From NCBI GenBank assembly GCA_965277055.1, contig OZ255703.1:1240001-1304000 (forward strand): a stretch of DNA of 64,000 nucleotides, given 5' to 3'. Positions 8,731-17,159 of the stretch are shown one piece after another. The notes beneath the pieces are model-generated. The model searched no databases. It worked only from the letters and a program-made list of their open reading frames with translations, and was not told the origin of the DNA. Every line of letters starts with the position of its first letter. The first letter of the stretch is position 1. This DNA is from CBDCHC01 sp965277055 (GTDB lineage Bacteria; Pseudomonadota; Gammaproteobacteria; PS1; Pseudothioglobaceae). A program made the translations under genes and the position numbers.

Positions 8731-9146
8731 TTTTTGTAATTATTCAGTTTTCGATGTTTATCGGCTTATTAGCTCAGGTTAACCCAACTGTTTTGAGTAT
8801 ACCACTGATTGCTTTAGCAGGCGTGGGCATGTTGATTGGGTTAATTGCCATGTTGCATATGAAACCCGGAAATATTGCAATATTGCCTCGCCCTAAGGAT
8901 GATGCACAGCTCATAACTACAGGCATATATTCCTATATTCGTCACCCTATGTATACGAGTATTTTTGTATTTTTTCTGGCAGTAATGCTTACTCATCCTA
9001 CGGTATTTACTGGTGTGATGTATGGGGTGTTGGTCGTTACTTTGTATTTAAAATCACGTGCTGAGGAAGTATATTTAGCAAAAAAGTTTGGGGACTACGG
9101 ACTTTACCAAACGCAGTCTAAACGGTTTATTCCTTGGATTTGGTAA
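8727..9146 (+). CDS. Isoprenylcysteine carboxyl methyltransferase-family membrane protein
   Basis: 139 residues with about four membrane helices. The C-terminal half carries the ICMT/PEMT-like signature: IRHPMYTS (about residue 74) and SRAEEVYLAKKFGDYGLY, the SAM- and substrate-binding regions of this fold. Bacterial members methylate unknown lipids or proteins at the inner membrane. The start chosen is the ATG at 8727, which overlaps the dead DUF3754 gene's stop; a TTG at 8712 would only add residues from that remnant. Confidence 0.8.
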   Translation: MIFVIIQFSMFIGLLAQVNPTVLSIPLIALAGVGMLIGLIAMLHMKPGNIAILPRPKDDAQLITTGIYSYIRHPMYTSIFVFFLAVMLTHPTVFTGVMYGVLVVTLYLKSRAEEVYLAKKFGDYGLYQTQSKRFIPWIW

Positions 9147-9165
9147 TTTTTATATTTACTTTATT

Positions 9166-9660
9166 ATGATGAAAAAAATTGCAGTCTGTCCCGGTTCATT
9201 TGACCCTATTACTTTTGGACATCTCGATATTATTAAACGAGGTACGAATATTTTTGATAAGATTATTGTTGCAGTAGCCAATAATAAACGTAAAACACCA
9301 TTTTTGGGTTTAGATGAGCGACTAGCACTCGCTACAGAAGTATTAGCAGAAATCGACTCTAGTGGTGATATTATTGAAGTAATGACCTTTGAAGGGTTAT
9401 TGATAGATTTTGTCAAACAACAAGATGCAAATATTATTTTGCGGGGGATTCGTGCGGTGAGTGATTTTGAATATGAATTTGCCTTGGCAGGGATGAATAA
9501 GCATTTGGATGTCGATATTGAAACAGTATTTATTACCCCAAAAGAGCAATATGCGAATATTTCCTCTACCTTAGTACGCGAAATTTTTACCCTTGGCGGG
9601 AGTATTGAGAAGTTTGTACCTCATAGAATTGAGGAATACCTAGTACGCAATAAAGTATAA
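9166..9660 (+). CDS. coaD: Phosphopantetheine adenylyltransferase CoaD
   Basis: About 164 residues, the usual CoaD length. The nucleotidyltransferase start motif is VCPGSFDPITFGH, where TFGH is the T/HxGH motif; the C-terminal ISSTLVREI is the second ATP-binding motif. It transfers AMP from ATP to 4'-phosphopantetheine, the penultimate step of CoA synthesis, in the cytoplasm. Two adjacent ATGs (9166, 9169) are possible starts. In-frame codons upstream to 9088 overlap the preceding methyltransferase and have no family similarity, so they are excluded. Confidence 0.95.
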   Translation: MMKKIAVCPGSFDPITFGHLDIIKRGTNIFDKIIVAVANNKRKTPFLGLDERLALATEVLAEIDSSGDIIEVMTFEGLLIDFVKQQDANIILRGIRAVSDFEYEFALAGMNKHLDVDIETVFITPKEQYANISSTLVREIFTLGGSIEKFVPHRIEEYLVRNKV

Positions 9661-9685
9661 TTTAATCCTTTTACACAAGCTAGTT

Positions 9686-10093
9686 ATGGACAATTATTTA
9701 GGTGCTTCAGTGCATCTGCCGAGTAAGGAACTAGACACCTTTCCAAACCCAAAGCAAGATCGTGATTTTGTTATCAAAATGGATATTCCTGAGTTTACTT
9801 GCCTATGCCCTAAAACAGGGCAGCCTGATTTTGCAACCATCAAAATTGACTATATTGCAGATGAGCTATGTGTAGAACTTAAGTCACTTAAGATGTATAT
9901 GTGGTCATTTAGAAATGAGGGTGCTTTTCATGAGGCTATTACTAATACGATGCTTGATGATTTAGTTGCTGCGATTAGCCCGAGATTTATGCGTATCACA
10001 AGTATATTCAATGTCCGCGGTGGTATTTATACTGATATTGTAGTCGAACACCGTAAAGAAGGGTGGGTTGCTCCCAATCCGGTACACCTATAA
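9686..10093 (+). CDS. queF: NADPH-dependent 7-cyano-7-deazaguanine reductase QueF (short type)
   Basis: 135 residues, the single-domain YkvM-type QueF rather than the longer E. coli form. The catalytic Cys is in FTCLCPKTGQPDF (about residue 34-46), and the NADPH/substrate motif is ELKSLKMYMWSFRNEGAFHE. The enzyme reduces preQ0 to preQ1 in queuosine (tRNA) biosynthesis. It lies 25 bases after coaD; its 3' end overlaps the apparent GTG start of pcnB. Confidence 0.95.
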   Translation: MDNYLGASVHLPSKELDTFPNPKQDRDFVIKMDIPEFTCLCPKTGQPDFATIKIDYIADELCVELKSLKMYMWSFRNEGAFHEAITNTMLDDLVAAISPRFMRITSIFNVRGGIYTDIVVEHRKEGWVAPNPVHL

Positions 10094-11238
10094 TTGCCAA
10101 ACCCATAGTTGTGACTACCCCGCAGTATATTGATTGTGATATAGAGGTTCATCCAGATGCGCTATCTATTATCAACACACTGCATTCGCATCACTATGAA
10201 GCATATTTAGTAGGTGGGGCAATTAGAGATATTCTGCAACACAAAGTCCCAAAAGATTACGATATTGTCACTAATGCAACCCCTGAGCAAATTGTCAAAC
10301 TCTTTAAATTTGCCCGCATTATTGGCAGACGTTTTCAAATCGTTCACGTATATCTTTCAAGGAAAGAATTTATTGAGATTTCAACCTATAGAGGCGTAGA
10401 GCAAAATACAGGTATGTTACGGCGAGATAATGTCTTTGGTGAAATTGATACGGATGCAAATCGACGAGATTTTACGATTAATTCGCTGTATTATGATGTA
10501 GTGCAAAAACGTATTATTGATTGGCATGGTAGTTTGGATGATTTAGAACATAAGCGTATTAGTCCTATTGGCGATGTGTCTAAACGCTTTAGTCAAGACC
10601 CTGTGCGGATGCTACGTGCTATTCGGTTTATGTCTAAGCTCAATTTTGAGTTGCACCCTGAGATTATTAACACCATTGCTTCTCATAAAGAGCTCTTACT
10701 TGAAATCCCACCTGCGCGTTTATTTGAAGAGTGCATTAAGCTTTTTAGTTGTACTGAAGCCTATAGGAATTATAAACTTTTAAGGCAGTTTGAGATTTTT
10801 GAGTTGTTATTTCCATATACCTGTGAAAGTGAGTGTATTGTAGCAGCACTAAAAAATACCGAACAGCGACTCAGGCAAGGGTTGCCGAGTTCACCAGCAT
10901 TTATGTTTGTAATATTTTTATTTGAGAGTTATCAACAAAAATTTAAGATATTAGCAAAAACTCACAAAAATAAGAAAAAAGCGAGTGAAAAAGCTATGCA
11001 AGAAATTATCTATAAACAAAATAAACGAGTGCAAATTCCACAATTTGCCATGCAAAAAATTACCAATACTTGGGCACTACAACATATATTAGAACGCATT
11101 CCTACCCGTAGCCCAAAAAGTGCCAAAGAATTAGTAAGACAAAAAGAGTTTAGAATGGCGTTTGATTTTTTAAGTATTCGCTCAGAGGTGAATGCAGAAT
11201 TAACATCTGCTGTAGAATTTTGGCATAAAATACAATAA
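10063..11238 (+). CDS. pcnB: Poly(A) polymerase PcnB
   Basis: About 391 residues. The class II nucleotidyltransferase head has YLVGGAIRDILQ and KDYDIVTNATPEQ (the metal-binding DxD). RRDNVFGEIDTDANRRDFTIN and SQDPVRMLRAIRF follow, as in PcnB and CCA-adding enzymes. The C-terminal LVRQKEFRMAFDFLSIRSE favours PcnB, which adds 3' poly(A) tails that promote RNA decay. The start is uncertain: the GTG at 10063 overlaps queF by 31 bases, and a GTG at 10111 is possible and leaves the catalytic domain intact. Confidence 0.88.
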   Translation: MGCSQSGTPIIAKPIVVTTPQYIDCDIEVHPDALSIINTLHSHHYEAYLVGGAIRDILQHKVPKDYDIVTNATPEQIVKLFKFARIIGRRFQIVHVYLSRKEFIEISTYRGVEQNTGMLRRDNVFGEIDTDANRRDFTINSLYYDVVQKRIIDWHGSLDDLEHKRISPIGDVSKRFSQDPVRMLRAIRFMSKLNFELHPEIINTIASHKELLLEIPPARLFEECIKLFSCTEAYRNYKLLRQFEIFELLFPYTCESECIVAALKNTEQRLRQGLPSSPAFMFVIFLFESYQQKFKILAKTHKNKKKASEKAMQEIIYKQNKRVQIPQFAMQKITNTWALQHILERIPTRSPKSAKELVRQKEFRMAFDFLSIRSEVNAELTSAVEFWHKIQ

Positions 11239-11240
11239 CT

Positions 11241-12155
11241 ATGAATACTCCAGCTCTGGAACTCTCCTCCTTAACCAAAACATATGCAAACTCATTTACT
11301 GCATTAAAAGGTATAGACCTAACTATTGAGCAAGGTGATTTTTTTGCGTTATTAGGTTCTAATGGTGCAGGTAAAACTACGACTATTAATATTATTTCTG
11401 GACTCCTACCTAAAACTTCTGGCTCTGTTATTGCCCACGGAATAGACCAAAATCAAGATATGAATGGGGTCAAGCGGCTCATTGGCTTGATGCCACAGGA
11501 GTTTAACTTTAATCCCTTTGAGCCGATTGTAGAAATTTTAGTAAATCAAGCAGGTTATTACGGTATTAACCGCACTACAGCGATGAATCGAGCTGAATAT
11601 TTATTAGAGCGCATGGAGTTACTTGATAAAAAGAAAAACATGGCAAAAACTCTCTCAGGGGGGATGAAACGCCGACTCATGCTAGCGAGAGCACTGATGC
11701 ATGAGCCTAAAATTTTGATTTTAGATGAGCCAAGTGCAGGGGTAGATGTAGAAATTCGCTTAGCACTTTGGGAGTTTTTAAAAGAACTCAACAGCACAGG
11801 AACCACGATTATTCTCACTACTCACTATCTAGAAGAAGCAGAAAAACTCTGTAAAAATATTGCTATGATTGATGCTGGAGAGGTAGTGGTTAACACATCT
11901 ATGAGTCAGTTACTTGCTCAGGTAGATTCACGGGTTATCACTCTAGAGGTAGATACTACCCCTAGTGAGGGTGTATTAAATGATGCATATACTATTTTGT
12001 CAGACAATACACTTAAAGTATCACTAACAAAGAAACAAAGTATTTCAGAAATTATTACAGAACTTGCTAAGCATGGAGTTGTCGTCAAGGATATTGGCAG
12101 TATGGATAACAGACTAGAGCAATTATTTATGAATTTTAATACCTTGGAAGCATGA
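11241..12155 (+). CDS. ABC transporter ATP-binding protein (ABC-2/DrrA type), no adjacent permease
   Basis: 304 residues. The Walker A (GSNGAGKTTT, about residue 37), Q-loop, signature (LSGGMKRR), Walker B (ILILDEP) and H-loop (ILTTHY) are all intact. A C-terminal extension of about 80 residues is typical of ABC-2 exporters of the DrrA/NodI/YadG class. Such ATPases normally have a membrane partner next door, but here pcnB lies 2 bases upstream and hisA overlaps the 3' end (ATGA at 12152). The substrate and permease are therefore unknown. Confidence 0.88.
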   Translation: MNTPALELSSLTKTYANSFTALKGIDLTIEQGDFFALLGSNGAGKTTTINIISGLLPKTSGSVIAHGIDQNQDMNGVKRLIGLMPQEFNFNPFEPIVEILVNQAGYYGINRTTAMNRAEYLLERMELLDKKKNMAKTLSGGMKRRLMLARALMHEPKILILDEPSAGVDVEIRLALWEFLKELNSTGTTIILTTHYLEEAEKLCKNIAMIDAGEVVVNTSMSQLLAQVDSRVITLEVDTTPSEGVLNDAYTILSDNTLKVSLTKKQSISEIITELAKHGVVVKDIGSMDNRLEQLFMNFNTLEA

Positions 12156-12880
12156 TTTTAATCCCTGCTATTGACTTAAAAGACGGCAAGTGTGTCCGCC
12201 TACGAAAAGGCATTATGGATGATAGCACCGTCTTTGGTGAGCGTCCACTTGATATGGCAAAACAGTGGGAATCACAGGGAGCACAGCGCTTGCATTTGGT
12301 AGATTTAAACGGTGCCTTTGCCGGTGAACCAGTAAATGCTGAGGCGATTTTGAGTATTACTAAAGAATGTAAGATTCCAGTGCAAATTGGTGGTGGTATT
12401 CGTACCTTAGAAACTGCAAAAGCCTATTTGGATGTAGGCGTGGAGTATCTTATTGTTGGTACTAGTGTGATTGACGATAAGGACTTTGTGATTGAATTAT
12501 GCAAGACATATCCCGGAAAAATCATTTTAGGACTAGATGCAAATGATGGGCTGATTGCCACTAAGGGCTGGGCGGAACAAACAGATAAACACGTGATTGA
12601 TGTAGCCCATGAGTTTGAACACTTGGCAGTAAATAGTATTATTTATACCGATATTGCTAGAGACGGTATGATGCAAGGGATAAATATAAAAGCAACACAA
12701 ACTCTTGCTGATGCTACTACTATTGCAGTAATTGCCTCTGGTGGTGTGACTAATATGGATGATATTACTATGCTAAAAGCTACTCATCATAGGAATATCA
12801 TGGGTGCTATTACTGGCAGAGCGATTTATGAGGGAACGCTTAATTTTCAAGAGGCGAATAGCTATTTATTAGAACTATAA
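12152..12880 (+). CDS. hisA: ProFAR isomerase HisA
   Basis: 242 residues of (beta/alpha)8 barrel. The first strand has LIPAIDLKDGKCVRL with the catalytic Asp. QIGGGIR is near residue 80, and the phosphate-binding IARDGMMQGIN plus ASGGV motif lies towards the C-terminus. It catalyses the Amadori-type isomerisation of ProFAR in histidine synthesis. hisB and hisH are 5-6 kb away on the minus strand, so the pathway genes are scattered. It overlaps the ABC ATPase gene at its 5' end and rnfH (TAATG) at its 3' end. Confidence 0.95.
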   Translation: MILIPAIDLKDGKCVRLRKGIMDDSTVFGERPLDMAKQWESQGAQRLHLVDLNGAFAGEPVNAEAILSITKECKIPVQIGGGIRTLETAKAYLDVGVEYLIVGTSVIDDKDFVIELCKTYPGKIILGLDANDGLIATKGWAEQTDKHVIDVAHEFEHLAVNSIIYTDIARDGMMQGINIKATQTLADATTIAVIASGGVTNMDDITMLKATHHRNIMGAITGRAIYEGTLNFQEANSYLLEL

Positions 12881-13167
12881 TGATTGTTGAAGTTGCCTAT
12901 GCACTGCCTGATGAGGCATTTTTAGAAGCATTTGAAGTAGCAGAACACAGTACGATTGAAGAAGTTATTACTCAGTCTGGGGTACTTGCTCGTTATCCTG
13001 AAATTGATTTGCAGAGCCAAAGTGTTGGCATATTTGGTAAAGTTGCCAAACTTACAGATACCCTCAGAGAGAAAGATCGAATTGAAATATACCGACCATT
13101 ACTCGCTGACCCTAAAGAAGTTCGTAAACGCAAAGCCTTAGAGCGAGAACAATCTCGCATTACTTAA
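12880..13167 (+). CDS. rnfH: RnfH family ubiquitin-like protein
   Basis: 95 residues with a beta-grasp fold: IVEVAYALPDEAFLEAFEVAE start, the middle SVGIFGKVAKLTDTL, and the signature DRIEIYRPLLADPKEVRKRKA at the C-terminus. RnfH proteins are small cytoplasmic proteins of unclear function, named for linkage to rnf genes in some bacteria. The usual neighbours ratA and smpB are not here. The start codon shares a base with the hisA stop (TAATG), indicating translational coupling. Confidence 0.92.
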   Translation: MIVEVAYALPDEAFLEAFEVAEHSTIEEVITQSGVLARYPEIDLQSQSVGIFGKVAKLTDTLREKDRIEIYRPLLADPKEVRKRKALEREQSRIT

Positions 13168-13192
13168 TTTATATTTTATTTATATTATTTCT

Positions 13193-13993
13193 ATGATTTC
13201 ATTATTTTCAAACCTGTTTGGCAAACGCAAACTCACTGATATTGTGGCACTTAGAGAATTACTCATAGAAGCAAATAAAGCAAATATTATTAACTCTCAT
13301 GTGCATACTATTATGAATGGTACCTTGCAAATATCTCAGCTTAGAGTGCGTGATATTATGATACCTAAATCAAAAATGGTGGTGATTAAAGATGATGCAT
13401 CATTTGAAGAATATCTTAATGTTGCAGTAACCTCTGCGCACTCCCGTTTTCCGGTAGTGGACGCTGATGAAAAAGTCAGTGGTATTATTCTAGCTAAAGA
13501 CTTATTAGCCTTTTTAGCTGCTAAAACTGATTCTACCCAGTTTGATTATCGTGATTATATGCGGGAAACTATTGTAGTTCCTGAGGAAAAAAGCCTAGAA
13601 TCATTAATGGAATTTTTCCAGCAAAAACGCTCTCACTTGATGATTGTAATTGACGAATACGGAGAAATATCTGGGCTAGTAACCCTAGAAGATGTGCTTG
13701 AGCAAGTCGTTGGGGATATTGCTGATGAACACGACTTTGAAACTGATAATATTATTGACTACAATAAAGGTCGTTACCTAATCAAAGGGGAAACGAGTAT
13801 TAGTGAGTTTAATGAGTATTTCTCTACCGCATTTGATAGCACTCATGCCGAAACTATTGCAGGGCTCATTGTCAAAGAATTTGGCTATATGCCTGAGCAA
13901 CTTGAGGGTATTAGTATTCAAGGACTACAGTTTAAAGTACTAAAAAGTAATGATAGAAGAGTACTTCTCCTAGAAATGGAACTTAATGACTAG
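13193..13993 (+). CDS. corC: CorC/HlyC family CBS-domain protein
   Basis: 266 residues in the order typical of CorC. A short N-terminal helix (VALRELLIEA) is followed by a CBS pair (VRDIMIPKSKMVVI; SRFPVVDADEKVSGIILAKD; LMIVIDEYGEISGLVTLEDV, ending VVGDIADEHD). The C-terminal transporter-associated CorC_HlyC domain follows (about residues 185-266). It has no membrane segment. CorC is linked to magnesium/cobalt efflux in enterobacteria, and homologues regulate or accompany membrane transporters. The 3' end overlaps the TauE/SafE-type membrane gene by 8 bases. Confidence 0.88.
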   Translation: MISLFSNLFGKRKLTDIVALRELLIEANKANIINSHVHTIMNGTLQISQLRVRDIMIPKSKMVVIKDDASFEEYLNVAVTSAHSRFPVVDADEKVSGIILAKDLLAFLAAKTDSTQFDYRDYMRETIVVPEEKSLESLMEFFQQKRSHLMIVIDEYGEISGLVTLEDVLEQVVGDIADEHDFETDNIIDYNKGRYLIKGETSISEFNEYFSTAFDSTHAETIAGLIVKEFGYMPEQLEGISIQGLQFKVLKSNDRRVLLLEMELND

Positions 13994-14744
13994 CATTTAT
14001 ATCAGTGCATTTATTATGGGACTCATGGGCAGTGTACATTGTTTGGGGATGTGCGGAGCTATAGTGGGCGTTCTTTCAGCTAATCTTGATGCATCTGTGC
14101 GTACTAATACTGCCAAACTCGCACTCTATCAGCTCAGTTATAACATTGGTCGAATACTCATGTATATCCTCTTAGGAGGAGTGTTTGCTGGATTTTCTCA
14201 TGCTCTTGCGAGTAGTGTTGTCATGAGTGAATTTGAAATTGGATTGCGAGTACTTGCAGGGGTGCTGATGATACTAATTGGTTTTTTTATTTTAGGTGTG
14301 AGTAATACTATTCGCATTTTTGAACGCCTTGGGCAAGGCATGTGGCAACATCTGAGTAAATTTTCTAAGCGGTTTTTACCCGTTACTAATGTTCGGCAAG
14401 CATTATTATTTGGTTTGTTTTGGGGTGGTATTCCTTGCGGGCTCGTGTATTCTGCACTTGCACTTACCTTGACTGTGACCCTGTTTGAGGGGATGTTGAT
14501 TATGGCATTTTTTGGCTTGGGTACCTTACCTGCACTATTGGCTATCGCTGGGTTTGGCTTTAGTTTGGTGCGCATCTTACAAACCACCACTGCCAAACGT
14601 TTTGCTGGCATGAGTATTGTAGTATTAGGTATTTGGTCTGTAAGTATGTCATTTATCCACGGTAGTGAACATTCAGCGCATCACACTCACGCACCAGAGC
14701 ATTCTCACCACCACACATATCATCACACCGATCACCACAATTAA
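13986..14744 (+). CDS. TauE/SafE-type membrane protein with His-rich tail
   Basis: 252 residues with about six membrane helices. The first has the family signature GLMGSVHCLGMCG; the second half repeats it as GLFWGGIPCGLVY, the DsbD_2/UreH-like arrangement. The paired Cys could bind metal or carry redox equivalents. The last 30 residues form a tail with more than ten His (HHTHAPEHSHHHTYHHTDHH), suggesting Cu, Ni or Zn binding. Relatives in gammaproteobacteria often accompany cbb3-oxidase assembly genes, but none is seen here. The transported substrate is unknown. It overlaps corC at its start. Confidence 0.8.
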   Translation: MTSIYISAFIMGLMGSVHCLGMCGAIVGVLSANLDASVRTNTAKLALYQLSYNIGRILMYILLGGVFAGFSHALASSVVMSEFEIGLRVLAGVLMILIGFFILGVSNTIRIFERLGQGMWQHLSKFSKRFLPVTNVRQALLFGLFWGGIPCGLVYSALALTLTVTLFEGMLIMAFFGLGTLPALLAIAGFGFSLVRILQTTTAKRFAGMSIVVLGIWSVSMSFIHGSEHSAHHTHAPEHSHHHTYHHTDHHN

Positions 14745-14747
14745 TTT

Positions 14748-16055
14748 ATGAAAGATACTATTACTCGCACCGCAGAATTACTTCATACTAAAGGAGTAGA
14801 TAGCTTTGAGCTCAATGCACATACCAGCATTGGTACTTCATTTTCAGTACGTATGGGCGAGGTGGAAAATAGCACCAGATATGAAAACCAAGGACTTGAT
14901 ATTACCATTACTAATGAGGGAAAATCAGCCAGTATTTCTACAGTAGATATCTCACAGAACGGCATTACCTCAGCCATTGAGCAGGTTGTATCCTTAGCGA
15001 CTTTTAGCTCGGTAGATGAATATAACACCTTAGCACCTAAAGAGCTCATGCCCACTCAGCAAGTGGAGCTTGACTTATATCACCCCTATGATCTTACTAG
15101 TAGCGAAGGAATAAAACGGGCGTTAGTCTGTGAAAATGGTGCATTAGCGCACAAGCAAGTGATTAATTCTGAAGGCTGTGAAGTTGCTTCATTTTATGGT
15201 ACTTCGTATTATTTCAATTCCCATGATATATTACTTACTCAGCAAAAAAGCTCACACTCATTGGCACTTTCTGTGATTGCTAGTGATGCTAAAGGCAATA
15301 TGCAAACTGCCTATGAATATGATAATGCTCTTGCTATTAATGAACTCACCTCACCTGAGATTATTGGTAGCAAGTGCGGTGATACTGCTACGCGCAAACT
15401 CAATCCACAAACCATTTCTTCAGGAAAATATCCCGTGGTACTGTATCATACGGTATCCGCCTCGTTTATTGGTAGTATATTCTCTGCTCTGAGTGGGCGT
15501 GCGCAATATAAAAAATCTTCATTTTTACTTGATAGTTTAGATAGTATTATTTTGCCAGAGCATATGAGTATTACCGAGTCACCACTAACCCCACATACCA
15601 TTGGTGCAAGATATTTTGACTCTGATGGCGTAGTTAAAACAAAACGCACTTTTATTGACCACGGCAGAGTTGCAAGCTACGTGTTAAGTCAGTATTCCGC
15701 TAACAAACTCGGGATGACCACTACGGGTAATGCAGGCGGGGTGAGTAATGTGCGAGTAGATTCGGCAGAAATCAAGACATTTAATGAACTCATTTGGGGC
15801 ATTGACAAAGGGATTTTAGTAGATGAAATGTTTGGGCAAGGGGTGAACTATACCACTGGGGATTATTCCAGAGGAGTATGTGGCTTTATGATAGAAAATG
15901 GCGTGATTACTTATCCCGTATCAGGCATTACCATTGCAGGCAACTTAAAAGATATGTATCAAAATATTACTGCTATTGCGGATGATGTAGATATGCGTAA
16001 AAATATAAAGGTGGGATCGGTATTACTTTCTTCTATGACTATCGCAGGAAGTTAG
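14748..16055 (+). CDS. pmbA: Metalloprotease subunit PmbA (TldE)
   Basis: 435 residues with the TldD/TldE fold from end to end: an N-terminal SFSVRMGEVENSTRYENQGLD region, a central GKYPVVLYHTVSASFIGSIF region, GNAGGVSNVRV and a C-terminal GVITYPVSGITIAGNLKDMY. PmbA partners TldD, which carries the HExxxH zinc site, in degrading unfolded peptides and maturing microcin-type peptides. As expected for PmbA, no HExxxH motif is seen here. tldD is not in the window. The gene lies 3 bases after the TauE/SafE gene and is followed by the CGTCTTTTT motif. Confidence 0.92.
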   Translation: MKDTITRTAELLHTKGVDSFELNAHTSIGTSFSVRMGEVENSTRYENQGLDITITNEGKSASISTVDISQNGITSAIEQVVSLATFSSVDEYNTLAPKELMPTQQVELDLYHPYDLTSSEGIKRALVCENGALAHKQVINSEGCEVASFYGTSYYFNSHDILLTQQKSSHSLALSVIASDAKGNMQTAYEYDNALAINELTSPEIIGSKCGDTATRKLNPQTISSGKYPVVLYHTVSASFIGSIFSALSGRAQYKKSSFLLDSLDSIILPEHMSITESPLTPHTIGARYFDSDGVVKTKRTFIDHGRVASYVLSQYSANKLGMTTTGNAGGVSNVRVDSAEIKTFNELIWGIDKGILVDEMFGQGVNYTTGDYSRGVCGFMIENGVITYPVSGITIAGNLKDMYQNITAIADDVDMRKNIKVGSVLLSSMTIAGS

Positions 16056-16058
16056 CAT

Positions 16059-16067
16059 CGTCTTTTT
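16059..16067 (+). repeat. CGTCTTTTT motif after the pmbA stop
   Basis: Three bases after the pmbA stop lies CGTCTTTTTGTG. The same CGTCTTTTT occurs just after the PNPOx-like gene (48760) and the TRAP dctM gene (51744). All three are on the coding strand right after the last gene of a plus-strand group, so it may mark transcript 3' ends. No hairpin is visible. Confidence 0.45.
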
Positions 16068-16088
16068 GTGTTCTGTGATGTTGAAGAA

Positions 16089-16619
16089 TTATTTTCGCTG
16101 TTTTACTTTTATTTGTATCTCGGTAATCAAATCTTTAGGAAGATTATCATCAACACTATTCCAATACAGTAATCGTATCTCCTCATTATCATCAGGAATA
16201 TAATTATCAGTTTGTAATATTTTTTTAAAGGTGCTTCTAATTGCTTTACCAATATATTTATAATTACCCTTATAAACATATGATGCAAATACGCCTCCCT
16301 TGAGTGTAGTAGTTTTTATTTCTGTAGTTTCTTGAGGGATTCCAGTATAGCCAATCGCATAATATTGCCCATCAATAGTATCACTTTCAATACTTAATTG
16401 TGGAAATACCACTTGATAATTATCCGTATCATTAAGTAAATAATATTGAATAAGTTTTATCAGTGAATTTGATATATGACCTTTATCATGTGTATGTTGT
16501 ATATATAAAATATTCTTGTCGGATATGTTTTTAATTTGAAAATTACCCACATGAGGTAACTCTAAACTATAAGTAAGGCTAGAAGCAAAAAGTAAAAAAG
16601 AAAATAGTATGAGTTTCAT
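16089..16619 (-). CDS. Exported protein with GyrI-like (AraC effector-binding) domain
   Basis: 176 residues beginning with a signal peptide (MKLILFSFLLFASSLTYS, cleavage about residue 18). The C-terminal half fits the GyrI-like small-molecule-binding fold: GGVFASYVYKGNYKYIGKAI, then a middle helix, EIRLLYWNS, and the final LITEIQIKVKQ where the family ends in TEI(Y)xPV. This domain is usually cytoplasmic in regulators; here it should be periplasmic, perhaps a binding protein or lipid-associated factor. It converges on pmbA. No function can be assigned. Confidence 0.65.
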   Translation of the reverse strand: MKLILFSFLLFASSLTYSLELPHVGNFQIKNISDKNILYIQHTHDKGHISNSLIKLIQYYLLNDTDNYQVVFPQLSIESDTIDGQYYAIGYTGIPQETTEIKTTTLKGGVFASYVYKGNYKYIGKAIRSTFKKILQTDNYIPDDNEEIRLLYWNSVDDNLPKDLITEIQIKVKQRK

Positions 16620-16838
16620 GTTAGTTAAGTGTTTTTAGTATTTTACGACATTAACAAGTATTTTTTCTGCAAGCTAGAATAAATAAAAATGTGTTCAATA
16701 TTCTGATAATATGCTCAATCATACACTATTTACCCACCCTATAATACTCTTAAAATAGTTGTGAGTTTAGTTTTAAATGAGTATTAATAGTAATTTCTGT
16801 TAATGGTATTATAATTACATTGTTTATAATATATCGCT

Positions 16839-17159
16839 GTGTATTACTATCATATTTATTTTTCAGTAAAAGCAGAGTGCGATAAAACTAGAGTTATTAG
16901 TCAATCTCAACAATTTATTGAACAGCTTAAAAAAAGTCAGAAAATTGAAGGTGGACAGATACGAAAAATTACTCACAAGGCTAATTTTGAAGATATGACT
17001 GATTATTATATTGAAATATCTTTTATTGATGAATTACACATGATTAATACTTTTGAATATATAAAAGAGCACATGATGACTACATACCCCCATAATAAAT
17101 TAATGAATTCAGTCGCAGAATTTAAAGTGTCTTTTAGCTCTGATATCATAAGCATATGA
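16839..17159 (+). CDS. Small hypothetical protein (DUF6614-like)
   Basis: 106 residues from a GTG start (VYYYHIYFSVK). The alternating beta and amphipathic helix pattern (FIEQLKK, then YYIEISFIDELHMINTFEYI) looks like a ferredoxin-type alpha/beta fold, and the start resembles DUF6614 proteins; this match is from memory. It is cytoplasmic, without a signal peptide. Its stop overlaps the start of a 42-codon gene (ATGA at 17156). It follows a 219-base AT-rich region shared with the divergent exported-protein gene. Confidence 0.6.
   Translation: MYYYHIYFSVKAECDKTRVISQSQQFIEQLKKSQKIEGGQIRKITHKANFEDMTDYYIEISFIDELHMINTFEYIKEHMMTTYPHNKLMNSVAEFKVSFSSDIISI

Noticed and set aside
14198..14611. Long minus-strand frame opposite the TauE/SafE-type gene
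   Set aside because: It is a shadow of a strongly coding plus-strand membrane protein, basic and low in complexity.
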